Source: Sapria himalayana (lineage: Eukaryota; Streptophyta; Magnoliopsida; Malpighiales; Rafflesiaceae). Taken from it: a DNA stretch of 64,000 nucleotides. The notes under the pieces were generated by a model, which had not been told where the DNA came from, made no database searches, and worked only from the letters and a program-made list of their open reading frames with translations. The position numbers and the translations under genes are program-made. The number at the start of each line of letters is the position of its first letter. Within the stretch, counting starts at the first letter, position 1. Shown one piece after another: positions 51,640-61,010 of the stretch. The stretch covers positions 3,403,022 to 3,467,021 of the forward strand of contig JAREIK010002450.1 in assembly GCA_029783825.1 (NCBI GenBank), written 5' to 3'.

Positions 51640-53420
51640 CTACTATATTCTTGGTCAAGATGATGAACACATTGTACAATAGAGTTTAAAGAAATAAAAA
51701 TAAGTTGAAACTTATTCAAGACCTTTTAAAAGATGTCTGCTAGGTGATCTTTTATATAAATTTATATTATAATATTGATTTTATCCTGAATGTTTTTTTG
51801 TAAGAAAAATTAATGTAATTTTATGTATTTTATTAACTCATAAAATTTAGGATTGAAGATTATATATCTTATTTCTCTATTATCATAATAAAAGGTAGTA
51901 GGATATATAAGTGTATACTTGATTTTATTGAGTCTCAAGAAGATAATGTATCCAAAGTATCTTATAAGTAATTATTATTATTATTTTAAATTTTATATTT
52001 GTATTGAATTTCAAAATAACTATTAATCTTTTATTTTTTAAAAAAATAAAATTATTTAAAAGAAAATACTTATTTAATCATTTACTTTTTTTAGTAAATG
52101 TTGGTGTCTAACTCAAAATTAAATATGTATCCAAATAGAAGTATTCATGATCATTAAAAGAGATCATAAGTCGTGAGAACTTCTTCACATATCTTAAGAA
52201 TGTGAAGAGTTACGTCAATGTGAATATTTTGAGGAGAATCTAAAAAATAATTAATTATATTAATTATGTTTGTTATATCTAATTTGATTATAAATAGATA
52301 ATTAATCCTACATATAATTTTCTTGTAAGTAATAAAATCAAGTCAACTAGAGAATTCATACTAGAAACAAAGTCAATATTTGAATTAATATGAGTATTTG
52401 CTAAAGTACAATCCAAAAGAATAATTTTTGCAAGTGAATTCAATATATATCTTCTATGTGAAAAGATGAATATCTTTCATATACTAAGCTACCTCTAAGT
52501 CAATAATGTATCTAAATTTCTAAAGATTTTTTTGTCTGAAACTATACAACATCTGGATTTATAATTTTCCAGACTCAATAAAAAATGATTGATGGTTAAA
52601 AAATATAATATCCACACTCACTAAAATCTTATCTATTTCTAGTAAAAATGCTTATATCTTTTTTAAGTATTAGAATATTACAGGAAAATATATTTCAAGA
52701 AAAAAAATATTAATTTGTTTTATTTTGGAGAGTGATCAAAGATAAAATAAGTGAATCAAAAATTATGAGTCACAATTAATTGCCTCTTTATAGGATATAT
52801 GATTAGAAAGGGTATATATTGAGAAATGACAAAAATAATATTTAATTTATGAGATAAATTATGGTCAAAATTATATTTTTAAAAAAATTTAGAATACTTT
52901 TTCCAAGTAAGAGTACCTGAGTCATCTCAATCAGATTTAGATATCTATTCTTCCTCTTAGCTATTCCATTCTAAAAATATGGAGTGTGCCAGTGAAAAAA
53001 GTATGGTATATAATTTTATGATTTATATAATACATGCTAAATTAATTTGACATATATTATAATACATTGTAATTTTTTTATTTTTTAATATTTTATTGAA
53101 TTAAATTTTTATTATTTTATGAAAAATATGAAAAATAAAATAGATTTGTAATATGTGATAAAAAAGATACATCCAATTATATCTTGAGTAGCCATCAACA
53201 AATATGACTAGATACTTAAATTCATCTCTGATCATAAAATTACAAAATCCTTATATGCCTAAGTATATTAGATTAAATGAATTTCTACTCAAACTAGATT
53301 AATATGTAAGATAGAAAACTTTGGTAAGCTTTCTTATATTCTATGTAAATATTTTAAAGTTGGCCTTAAGACTTACATGTTTAATATTATATGATTGAAA
53401 TATTATTAAGACTCAGGATA
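51640..53420 (-). pseudogene. Ty1/copia integrase to RNase H remnant
   Basis: Minus-strand, broken frames in copia order: integrase core at 53160-53200 ('FVDGYSRYNWMYLF', containing the first catalytic Asp region); integrase end at about 52920-52980 ('GIAKRKNRYLN', equivalent to the N-G-V-A-E-R-K-N motif); RT traces at 52100-52650 (very weak); RNase H at 51690-51880 ('YYDNREIRYIIFNPKFYELI', then 'KDHLADIF'). Stops are numerous and no LTRs are visible. It is distinct from the copia element at 55890. Confidence 0.6.
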
Positions 53421-55889
53421 AAATATTTTTAAGTTGTTCAGTTATGAGTAACCAAGCTGAGTATGCATAAATAATGAGTCAAAAATATTCAAACATATAT
53501 AGGAAGACCTTGTCAATGAAGAAAGAACATACAATCTACTTGCTCAAAATCAAAATAAAGTATTTCTCATAGTTTATGATATTGCAAATAAATATTAATG
53601 AAAATAAGAACAAATTCAAAGTTGAGGTATTTGAAAAGATAGTCCACCAAGAAAAAAACCCAACATGATAATCACGAATATGCACGACACATGTAAATAA
53701 TAAAAATTTAGGTTGAATAGTATAATATTTAATTACTTTCGAATATTTATTATTTGCTATAATAATATTTTAAATAAAATTTGAAATTCTATTATATTTT
53801 TCTAATTGACATATATTATATTTTATAGTCGAAATACACTAAAGACTAGAATAAAATATTTTTTAGTTGTTCAATGATGCGTGATCAAATTGAGAATACA
53901 CCAGTACGAGTTTAAAATACTAAACTATCTAAAGAAAAATTTTATCATTGAAGTCAATCCAATTGTTCAAAATCTGATCTATCTATATTGTAATAATTCA
54001 TTTTGCATCATCTAAAAAAACTTTTTTTTAGAATTATAAACTTCCAAACCCTAAGTAGGAAATTTACTCATGAAATATGAAATTGCTACCATTATTATCG
54101 CTTTGCCCTTGTTGCTGACATGTTTTACCACTTGCTTCACCATGTGCCTCTATGCAAACCATATGTGCATTTTCACAAGAATGAGCATGTCTATGTGAGT
54201 GCATGCACAAGAATGTTTGCTTGTGTGTCTATGTGAGAGCATGTCTATGAAATTGTGTTCATGTGAACATTTTTCTAGAGTTTGTAAACCCTTACCCACA
54301 TACACAATCTCACTTTGATACTATATAAAATTTAATAAATATAAAATAAAAATAAATAAGTTTATAATGACTAATGTATTACTCAAACTCTTATATAATG
54401 AGAAAATATAATAGAGGCAGCTAAAAGGTTAGATGCTTCCATCAAAAATATAAAAAGAAAAAAAATTAAATAAATAATTATAACACTCGAAACTTGATGT
54501 TCTGAACCTCTACTCATTAATTCGAAGGATAATGTTGTAGTTTGTTGTTTTATTTTATTATTTTTAATTTTTGTATTATGAATGAAAGAACTCAACTCAT
54601 GAGATGCTCCAGTTTGACTATCTTTCAATATAAGGGCGTAGCTTGTATATATTTTTGATATAATGTGATTTCATTATTTCATTTTTGTTATGCTTATTTC
54701 TCTATCAGTGACAAGCTATGATTGATGAAATTGTGTTATTATTGTCAATTATCCTTTATATGATATATAAATATAAATATAATATCATTATCATCAACTA
54801 AATTTTATTATAATTACTTTAATCAACTATATGAATCATATTTTTTTAACGAACTTGATTAAAAAGTATGTCAACTCTCAACCATTTAGTTGAAAATCAC
54901 CTCAATTAAATAATTTATTATTTATAATTTTATCTAATCTCTCTTAGGCGCACCATCTACTATTTGGTACTCAAAGTATTGATTTTTTGAGATTCTTTTA
55001 TATTATTCTCATGATGTAATTATACTAAATTTGGGCCTTAAACGAAAAGATTTTATTGAATTATAATTTTTATAAATTAGATAAATAGTAGTGAAACGAA
55101 TCTAAATTGATTATACTTAGTGAACTTAGTGAAAAGCTAAATTGAAGGATAAAATAACAAAAGAAAGTCATCACATTTTTAATGTTATGACTTATTTACA
55201 CTAACACATACCTATTGAAAAGTTGTGATACCTTTTATTATCGTGACTTTATCACAAAATTATTAAAATCTCTCACCTTTATTGTGATTTCATTGTATTG
55301 TCATGATTTTATTGTTTTGCTGTGATTTCACCATATGCCTGCAATTTTATAAATAAATCTTGAAAATCATTGTATATCATGATTTTATCACATAATTATT
55401 AAAATCTTTCATTGTATAATATATTTTTCATGGTTGTGATATTATGTTGTAGTATTGATTACATTAATTCTAGAACATAAATTTGATTATGTCATTATTT
55501 TTACATTGTGGAAACAAAGTGGCAAACTAGTGTAATAAGTTGTGTTCTCTAGCATCTCAGAAAATTTGTTACATAGTCAAAAATCACATAATACTAAGTG
55601 AATTTTATTTGTGATGATTTTTTCTGTTATGATTTTGTGCTTAAGAGAGGTATTATCTCGGTTGTGATTATTCTTGATGTCATGCTTTTATGCTTCAAAA
55701 AGTAATTATATCAATCATGGTATTTTTGCTGCCGCAATCATGTACTTTAGAGAGAAACTTTTACTTTATAACTAATAGTGCTACCATGACTTTATGGTTT
55801 AATTCCCTAGAGAAATTATCTTGATCTTGACATTTCTATACTTTAGTGACTTTATGTTCTAGAGAAAATTCAAAAAGTGCATAGTATAC
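53421..55889. other. AT-rich stretch with a short duplication, no gene seen
   Basis: No coding signal is recognisable. A block 'tttatcacaaaattattaaa' near 55250 recurs as 'tttatcacataattattaaa' near 55383, in a locally repeated 'gtgatttcattg'-rich region (55190-55460), which suggests an old tandem duplication of about 130 bp. Confidence 0.4.
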
Positions 55890-55959
55890 TGTTGAATATA
55901 AGATGGAGTGGCAGAAATTGAAAAAAAAAGGTTTTATTTTCTCTCTCTATTTTTCAACA
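55890..55959 (+). repeat. 5' LTR, 70 bp
   Basis: TGTTGAATATAAG to TTTCAACA. It contains an A9 tract followed by a CT-rich stretch and no evident TATA box. The TGTTGA...TCAACA ends form an inverted repeat of 6 bp. Confidence 0.9.
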
Positions 55960-55972
55960 TGGTATCAGAGCC
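55960..55972 (+). other. Primer binding site (tRNA-iMet)
   Basis: TGGTATCAGAGCC directly abuts the LTR. It is the standard minus-strand primer site of plant copia elements and fixes the 5' LTR boundary. Confidence 0.93.
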
Positions 55973-55984
55973 AAGGGAGAAAAC

Positions 55985-56445
55985 CTAATTCTTTCCCGAA
56001 GCTTTTCGACACCTTCAACTTTGGTGGCGCGGTTGCCGCGGCTGGAGCGCCGAATAATAATGCCTGCTCGGGATTCAACTTGAGGTCGCTCGAACAGCTA
56101 CTGCCCATCGTTGTTATCCTGCTGCTGAACTTCCTGCCCTCCTCCGACCCTGCCATCTACTTCATCTCTAGGTCGTATTCGTACGAGTACAGGTTCACGA
56201 TGCAGAGGGGTGGAGTTAACTTCTACGTGAAGAGTACCAAGTTTGAGCTGGACTACTCGCCGGGGACCCAGAAAAGAGTCGCCCTGCAGGAGAGGGTCGA
56301 GAGGGACTACGCTTCAATTCTCGCTCAGAACTGCCTGCCCTCTGAATAGTCTTTCCGGCTACTTTTTCTCCACCCCAATCCCTGCACGTGCCGTCGGAAG
56401 TGTTCTTCTACCTTTCGTGTGCTGCCACGCCACAATCTGAAGTTG
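55985..56445 (+). pseudogene. GC-rich ORF fragment in retrotransposon leader, probable captured host exon
   Basis: Between the primer site and gag lies a GC-rich stretch, open in one frame to the TAG at 56347-56349. The reading frame continues upstream through the primer site into the LTR and has no ATG of its own near the start. Features: an Ala/Gly-rich start, a hydrophobic segment 'LEQLLPIVVILLLNFLPSS', then a charged part with 'YSYEYRFTMQRGGVNFYVKS' and 'RVALQERVERDYASILAQNC'. Codon use is C/G-ending, unlike the rest of the element and window. I do not recognise the family. Its protein-like regularity suggests a captured piece of a plant gene. It might alternatively be a normal but unusual leader of this element family. 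Confidence 0.5.
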
Positions 56446-56475
56446 TACTAGGGCTCTTTTCAATCCGAAGTAGAT

Positions 56476-57360
56476 ATGACTGCTAAAACTTTTATTTTTT
56501 CTTCTATTATATCTGGATCTCCTATGATTACTTCGGAGAAATTAGTTAGCAGTGACAATTATCTTTTCTGGTCAGCTTCTGTTGAACTATGGTTTATGTG
56601 TCAAAGATATGAGGATCACCTGGTTACACATGAGACAGATATCCCTGAGGTTGACCGTGTACAGTGGAGGAAGATAGATGCCCAGTTATGTAGTGTAATG
56701 TGGAAATTAGTTGATCCTAAGATTATTCTTCATCTTCGGGCCTACAAAACTTGTTTTAAATTTTGGACTCAGGCCAAAGGATTATATACGAATGATATCC
56801 AGCGTCTTTATAAGGTGGCTTCTACTATTGTCCATCTCAGCCAACAAGACTTGGATCTATCTACTTATATTGGCCAGATTGCTTCTCTTAATGAGGAGTT
56901 CTTGACTGTGATGCCTCTTACTTCTGATGTTGGGGCTCAACAAACACAGCTTGATAAGTTCTTCATGGTTCTTACACTTATTGGCCTCCGTCCGGATCTT
57001 GAGCCTGTCCGCGATCAGATTTTTGGCAGTTCATTAGTTCCGTCCTTGGATGATGTGTTTGCTCGCCTCCTTCGTATCTCGTCCACTCAGACTTTGCCAT
57101 CTGATAGCACTTCAGATTCTTCTGTGTTAGTTTCTCACACTACTACTCAAGGAGGCCGCAGTTGTCACCGAGGTAGGGGCCAACGTCCTCATTACACCTA
57201 TTGCAATAAACTTGGCCATACTTGTGATCGTTGCTATCAGTTACATGGACGGCCTCCTCGCACTGCCCATGTGGTCCTGTCCTTTGATTCTCAGCTGCCT
57301 CAGCCTCCGAGCTCCTCCGCATCTCAGGCATCTCAGGCTTCTGTTGCCTCTGTTGCCTAG
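56476..57360 (+). CDS. Copia gag polyprotein, open
   Basis: 294 codons from ATG to TAG. Gag forms the virus-like particle that packages element RNA. The N-terminal part has 'SDNYLFWSASVELWFMCQRY' (copia gag_pre/UBN2 style), and a central helical region contains 'WKLVDPKIILHLRAYKT' and 'YIGQIASLNEEF'. Near residue 235, after an Arg/Gly stretch ('GGRSCHRGRGQRP'), a zinc-knuckle-like 'YTYCNKLGHTCDRCYQLHG' has Tyr at the first of the expected C-C-H-C positions, so zinc binding is doubtful. The Ser/Gln-rich tail stops at 57358, but the same frame continues into protease-like 'GPWILDSGASDHIFG', so the TAG is probably a secondary nonsense mutation in a gag-pol fusion. Confidence 0.85.
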   Translation: MTAKTFIFSSIISGSPMITSEKLVSSDNYLFWSASVELWFMCQRYEDHLVTHETDIPEVDRVQWRKIDAQLCSVMWKLVDPKIILHLRAYKTCFKFWTQAKGLYTNDIQRLYKVASTIVHLSQQDLDLSTYIGQIASLNEEFLTVMPLTSDVGAQQTQLDKFFMVLTLIGLRPDLEPVRDQIFGSSLVPSLDDVFARLLRISSTQTLPSDSTSDSSVLVSHTTTQGGRSCHRGRGQRPHYTYCNKLGHTCDRCYQLHGRPPRTAHVVLSFDSQLPQPPSSSASQASQASVASVA

Positions 57361-59483
57361 CCTGGTAATGCCTATGCCTGCCTTACCCACACATCTTCTC
57401 TTGGACCCTGGATTCTAGATTCTGGAGCTTCTGATCACATATTTGGTATTAAGGATCTTTTCTCCTCTTGACAGGACAATCTTCAGAAGCCATGAAGTGT
57501 CTCTTCTTGGGATATTCCAGACTTCAGAAGGGTTATCATTGTTATTCTCTTGAGACTCATCGCTACTTTATCTCCGCTGATGTTACTTTCTTTGAGGACT
57601 CACCATTCTTTTCCACCACTTCTGAGTCTCTTCCTGTTTCTGCAGTTTTGCCCATTCCCATTGTCTCTTCACCTGATGTTGTGCCTCCTCGACCACTTCA
57701 GGTTTATCATCGTCGCCCTCGTGTCGATGCTTCTCTCCCGTTTGCTGAGACACCTGCTGACTCACTTCCTATCCCTTCGGCTTCTCCTGCCCCGGCTCCA
57801 CCTTCTCCTGATGACTTACCCATTGCTACTCGGAAAGGTAATCGCTCTACTCGTAATCCTCATCCTATTTACAATTTTTTGAGTTATCATCGATTATCTT
57901 CACCCTATTATGCTTTTTTCTCTGCTATATCATCTGTTTCTCTTCCAAAGAGCACCCATGAAGCTCTTTCCCATCCAGGCTGGCGACAGGCAATGGTGGA
58001 TGAAATGGCTGCTCTACACTCTAATGGCACTTGGGATCTTGTTGTTTTACCCTCTGGTAAATCTACAGTTGGTTGTCGTTGAGTCTATGCAATTAATGTT
58101 GGTCCTGATGGTCAGGTTGATTGCCTTAAGGTCCGCTTTGTTGCTAAATGCTATACTCAGATTTATGGTTCTGATTATGCTGACACATTCTCCCATGTTG
58201 CCAAGATTGTTTCTGTTCGTCTGCTTCTCTCCATGGCTGCTATGTGTTCTTGGCCTCTTTATCAGTTGGATATTAAAAATGCTTTCCTTCATGGTGATCT
58301 TGCCGAGGAAGTTTATATGGAGCAACCTCCTGGTTTTGTTGCTCAGGGGGAGTCTGATTTAGTGTGTAAGTTACGCCGTTCTCTATATGGCTTGAAACAA
58401 TCTCCTCGAGCATGGTTTGGTCGTTTTAGTTCTGTTGTTCAAGAGTTTGGCATGCTTCGCAGTACAGCAGACCATTTAGTTTTCTATCATCATAACTCCC
58501 TGGGGTAGTGTATTTATCTGGTTGTTTATGTGGATGACATTGTCATTACAGGCAGTGATCAGGATGATATTCAGAAACTAAAGCAACATCTTTTTACCCA
58601 CTTTCAGACCAAAGATTTGGGGAAACTCAAGTATTTCTTGGGAATTGAGATAGCTTAATCCAGTTTCGGTGTGGTCATTTCCCAAAGGAAGTATGCTTTA
58701 GACATCCTGGAAGATACTGGTATGTTAGATTGTAAACCGGTAGACACACCTATGGATCCGAATGTCAAACTTGTACCAGGACATGGGGAGCCTTTAGGAG
58801 ACCCTGAGAGATATCGACGACTCGTAGGTAAATTGAACTATCTCACCATTACTCGTCCAGACATTTCTTTTCATGTGAGTGTTGTTAGTCAATTCCTACA
58901 GTCACCATGTGATAACCATTGGGATGCTGTAATCCGCATTCTTCGATATATTAAAAGTACACCAGGCCAAGGTGTGTTGTACGAGAACAGAAGTCATACT
59001 CAGGTTGTTGGTTACACAGATGCAGATTGGGCTGGCTCACCCACAGATAGACGTTCCACTTTAGGGTACAGTATTTTTATTTGAGGTAATCTAATATCTT
59101 GGAAGAGTAAGAAACAAGATGTAGTGGCTAGATCTAGCGCTGAAGCCGAGTATCGAGCTATGACTTTGGCAACATGTGAACTCATATGGTTGAAACATCT
59201 TCTTCGAGAGTTGAGATTTGGAAAGGATGAAGAGATGAAACTCATTTGTGATAACCATGCTGCATTACATATTGCATCCAATCCAGTCTTTCATGAAAGG
59301 ACCAAACATATTGAAGTTGATTGTCACTTCATTAGAGAGAAGATCGTATCAGGAAGTGTTGCTACAAGTTTTGTTAATTCAAATGATCAACTAGTAGATA
59401 TCTTCACTAAATCTCTCAGTCATCCTAGGATTAAATACATTTGTAATAAGCTTGATGCATATGACGTATATGCTCCAGCTTGA
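57361..59483 (+). pseudogene. Copia pol remnant: protease start, integrase end, RT, RNase H
   Basis: Protease begins with 'ILDSGASDHIFG' (D-S-G active site, about 57410-57450) in the gag frame, then stops. At about 57465 the sequence jumps to the integrase C-terminus ('KCLFLGYSRLQKGYHCYS', 57490-57550), so about 1 kb or more of pol is deleted. From 57468 to 59483 a single frame runs through the Pro/Ser linker, RT ('YQLDIKNAFLHGDL' at about 58260; 'LYGLKQSPRAW'; 'VVYVDDIVITG' with the YVDD site at about 58530) and RNase H ('GYTDADWAGSPTDRRS', 'SSAEAEYRAM', 'HERTKHIEVDCHFIRE'), interrupted only by stops at 58080 (TGA), 58506 (TAG), 58656 (TAA) and 59082 (TGA). There are no frameshifts in that stretch, so decay is by point mutation. 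Confidence 0.92.
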
Positions 59484-59490
59484 GGGGAAG
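59480..59490 (+). other. Polypurine tract
   Basis: 'ttgaggggaag' immediately precedes the 3' LTR. It is the plus-strand primer site for reverse transcription and fixes the 3' LTR start. It overlaps the pol stop codon. Confidence 0.85.
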
Positions 59491-59564
59491 TGTTGAAAAT
59501 AAGGTGGAGTGACAGAAATTAAAAAAAAAGGTTTTCTCTCTCTCTCTCTCTCTCTCTTTCAACA
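59491..59564 (+). repeat. 3' LTR, 74 bp
   Basis: TGTTGAAAATAAGG to TTTCAACA. Relative to the 5' LTR it shows a few substitutions and a longer (CT)n run. The difference indicates the insertion is not recent, though so short an LTR gives a poor age estimate. Confidence 0.9.
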
Positions 59565-60095
59565 TATACAAACATTTTTGAATAGGGCTAGGAGATTTGG
59601 ATTTCGAGTTGAAGAACATGCCAAACCTAAAGGGGTATAAATTGCAACTTCTAATTAGGGATAAATTCAAGTTGATTACAAGTAAATATTGATTGAGAAT
59701 TGAATTTGAAACCTAGATCTTTGCATTGGTTGTCATTAGGACTGATTAATTTGATAAGATGAAGCATCAAACCTTTCGAAGAAATCTTTCTTAATGTCAG
59801 GCTAAGTAGAAATTTATGATTAGTTTATATATATGTAAATAATGATTGTGGTTGTATAATATTTTATTGTGCAAATATTATGTTTTAAATATTATTGGAT
59901 ATGAATGTTAATTAGAATATATATTTAAAATTTTATACTAATATAGCTTTATGCTCGTTAATCATAGTGGATGATGATATATAAGTCACGAGATATACTA
60001 ATAAGACTAGATACGAAGAAAGTGATAATTTTTCTTTTATATCGTGAGAAAAAATTATGTTTGAAAATTCTACATATATTTAAGTTTAATTGATA
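59565..60095. other. AT-rich spacer, no gene seen
   Basis: 59940-59990 ('gatgatgatatataagtcac') resembles 60250-60275 within the following repeat, so the repeat family may extend into this stretch or be partly duplicated. Confidence 0.4.
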
Positions 60096-61010
60096 CAAGT
60101 TATAATATTTATAAAATTGAAAATATAAATTAAACAATGCTCATTCCATTGTGTACATCCTATAAGAATTGACCTTCAAATAATATATAGATTATATATG
60201 ATAAACAACCTAAGTGTTTTATCATAGTGTAAGAGTCATGTGTCAGTTGTGATTGATGGTGATATATAAGTCATAAGATACATGGAATGGGATGTTCTTT
60301 GTATGGTGGTGATAATCCTGCAATCATTTTTTTGTATGACATTCATATGTGAAATTATTAGAGAGATGTATATTAATTGAAACGAGCATGATACTTTCAA
60401 AATCAAAAGTTTAAATATAATTATTATCATATTATTTTTGTGTTTTTTTTGATAACTAAAGTCAGAATAGAAATTTATATTTGAATCAATCATCAAACAT
60501 AATTGACATATTGTCTAAAAGGGATAAAAGTGTAAACTCATGAACAACGTACGTGTGCTTTCGGTAATGAAATATTGAAAGCACAACTTATAAAGAGATT
60601 ATTATTTATAGTGATAGTCTAAGGTTGATAATCATCTTATATATCAAGGGGAAAAGGAAAAAATCTATATTATTTTATCTTTCATCTAATAATCACGCAT
60701 AATATTATATCATTAATAAAGAAAAATTCTCATTCATAAGGATATAAAATAATCTCAGAGTTTGAATATCAATCAATGACCTAAATTTATCTTCTTAATG
60801 CAAATAATAGTTAATTTACTATTGATTAGTTAAATTATTTATACAGTTCCTGTGTGATTGATATTTGGATTTATTTTTATTTTAATATTTGTGCGATATA
60901 TATACTTGCAAATCTTTGTTGAATGAAATCAATCGCACAATAAGCTTTTGGAGCTATGTTATAAGTAATAAATTTTAGCATCATAATAAAGTCATATTAA
61001 GTTTTTATCG
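60096..61010. repeat. Diverged dispersed repeat, copy 2
   Basis: Direct-orientation partner of 1-940, with the same landmarks in the same order. No domain or terminal structure is seen. Confidence 0.6.

Larger units (their letters stand above)
55890..59564 (+). mobile_element. Ty1/copia retrotransposon with ultra-short LTRs
   Basis: All structural landmarks are present: a 5' LTR of 70 bp (55890-55959), a primer binding site TGGTATCAGAGCC complementary to tRNA-iMet, gag, a partial pol, the purine tract 'gaggggaag', a 3' LTR of 74 bp (59491-59564), and the 5-bp duplication TATAC on both sides (55885-55889, 59565-59569). Total length is 3675 bp. Protease to most of integrase is missing (junction near 57465), and a GC-rich foreign-looking segment occupies 55985-56445. 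Typical plant copia LTRs are several hundred bp. Here the LTR is below even the usual TRIM size, yet the body encodes protein. Confidence 0.92.

Noticed and set aside
57550..58362. Leu-rich ORFs overlapping the copia pol
   Set aside because: Other-frame shadows of the RT frame, which carries clear motifs.
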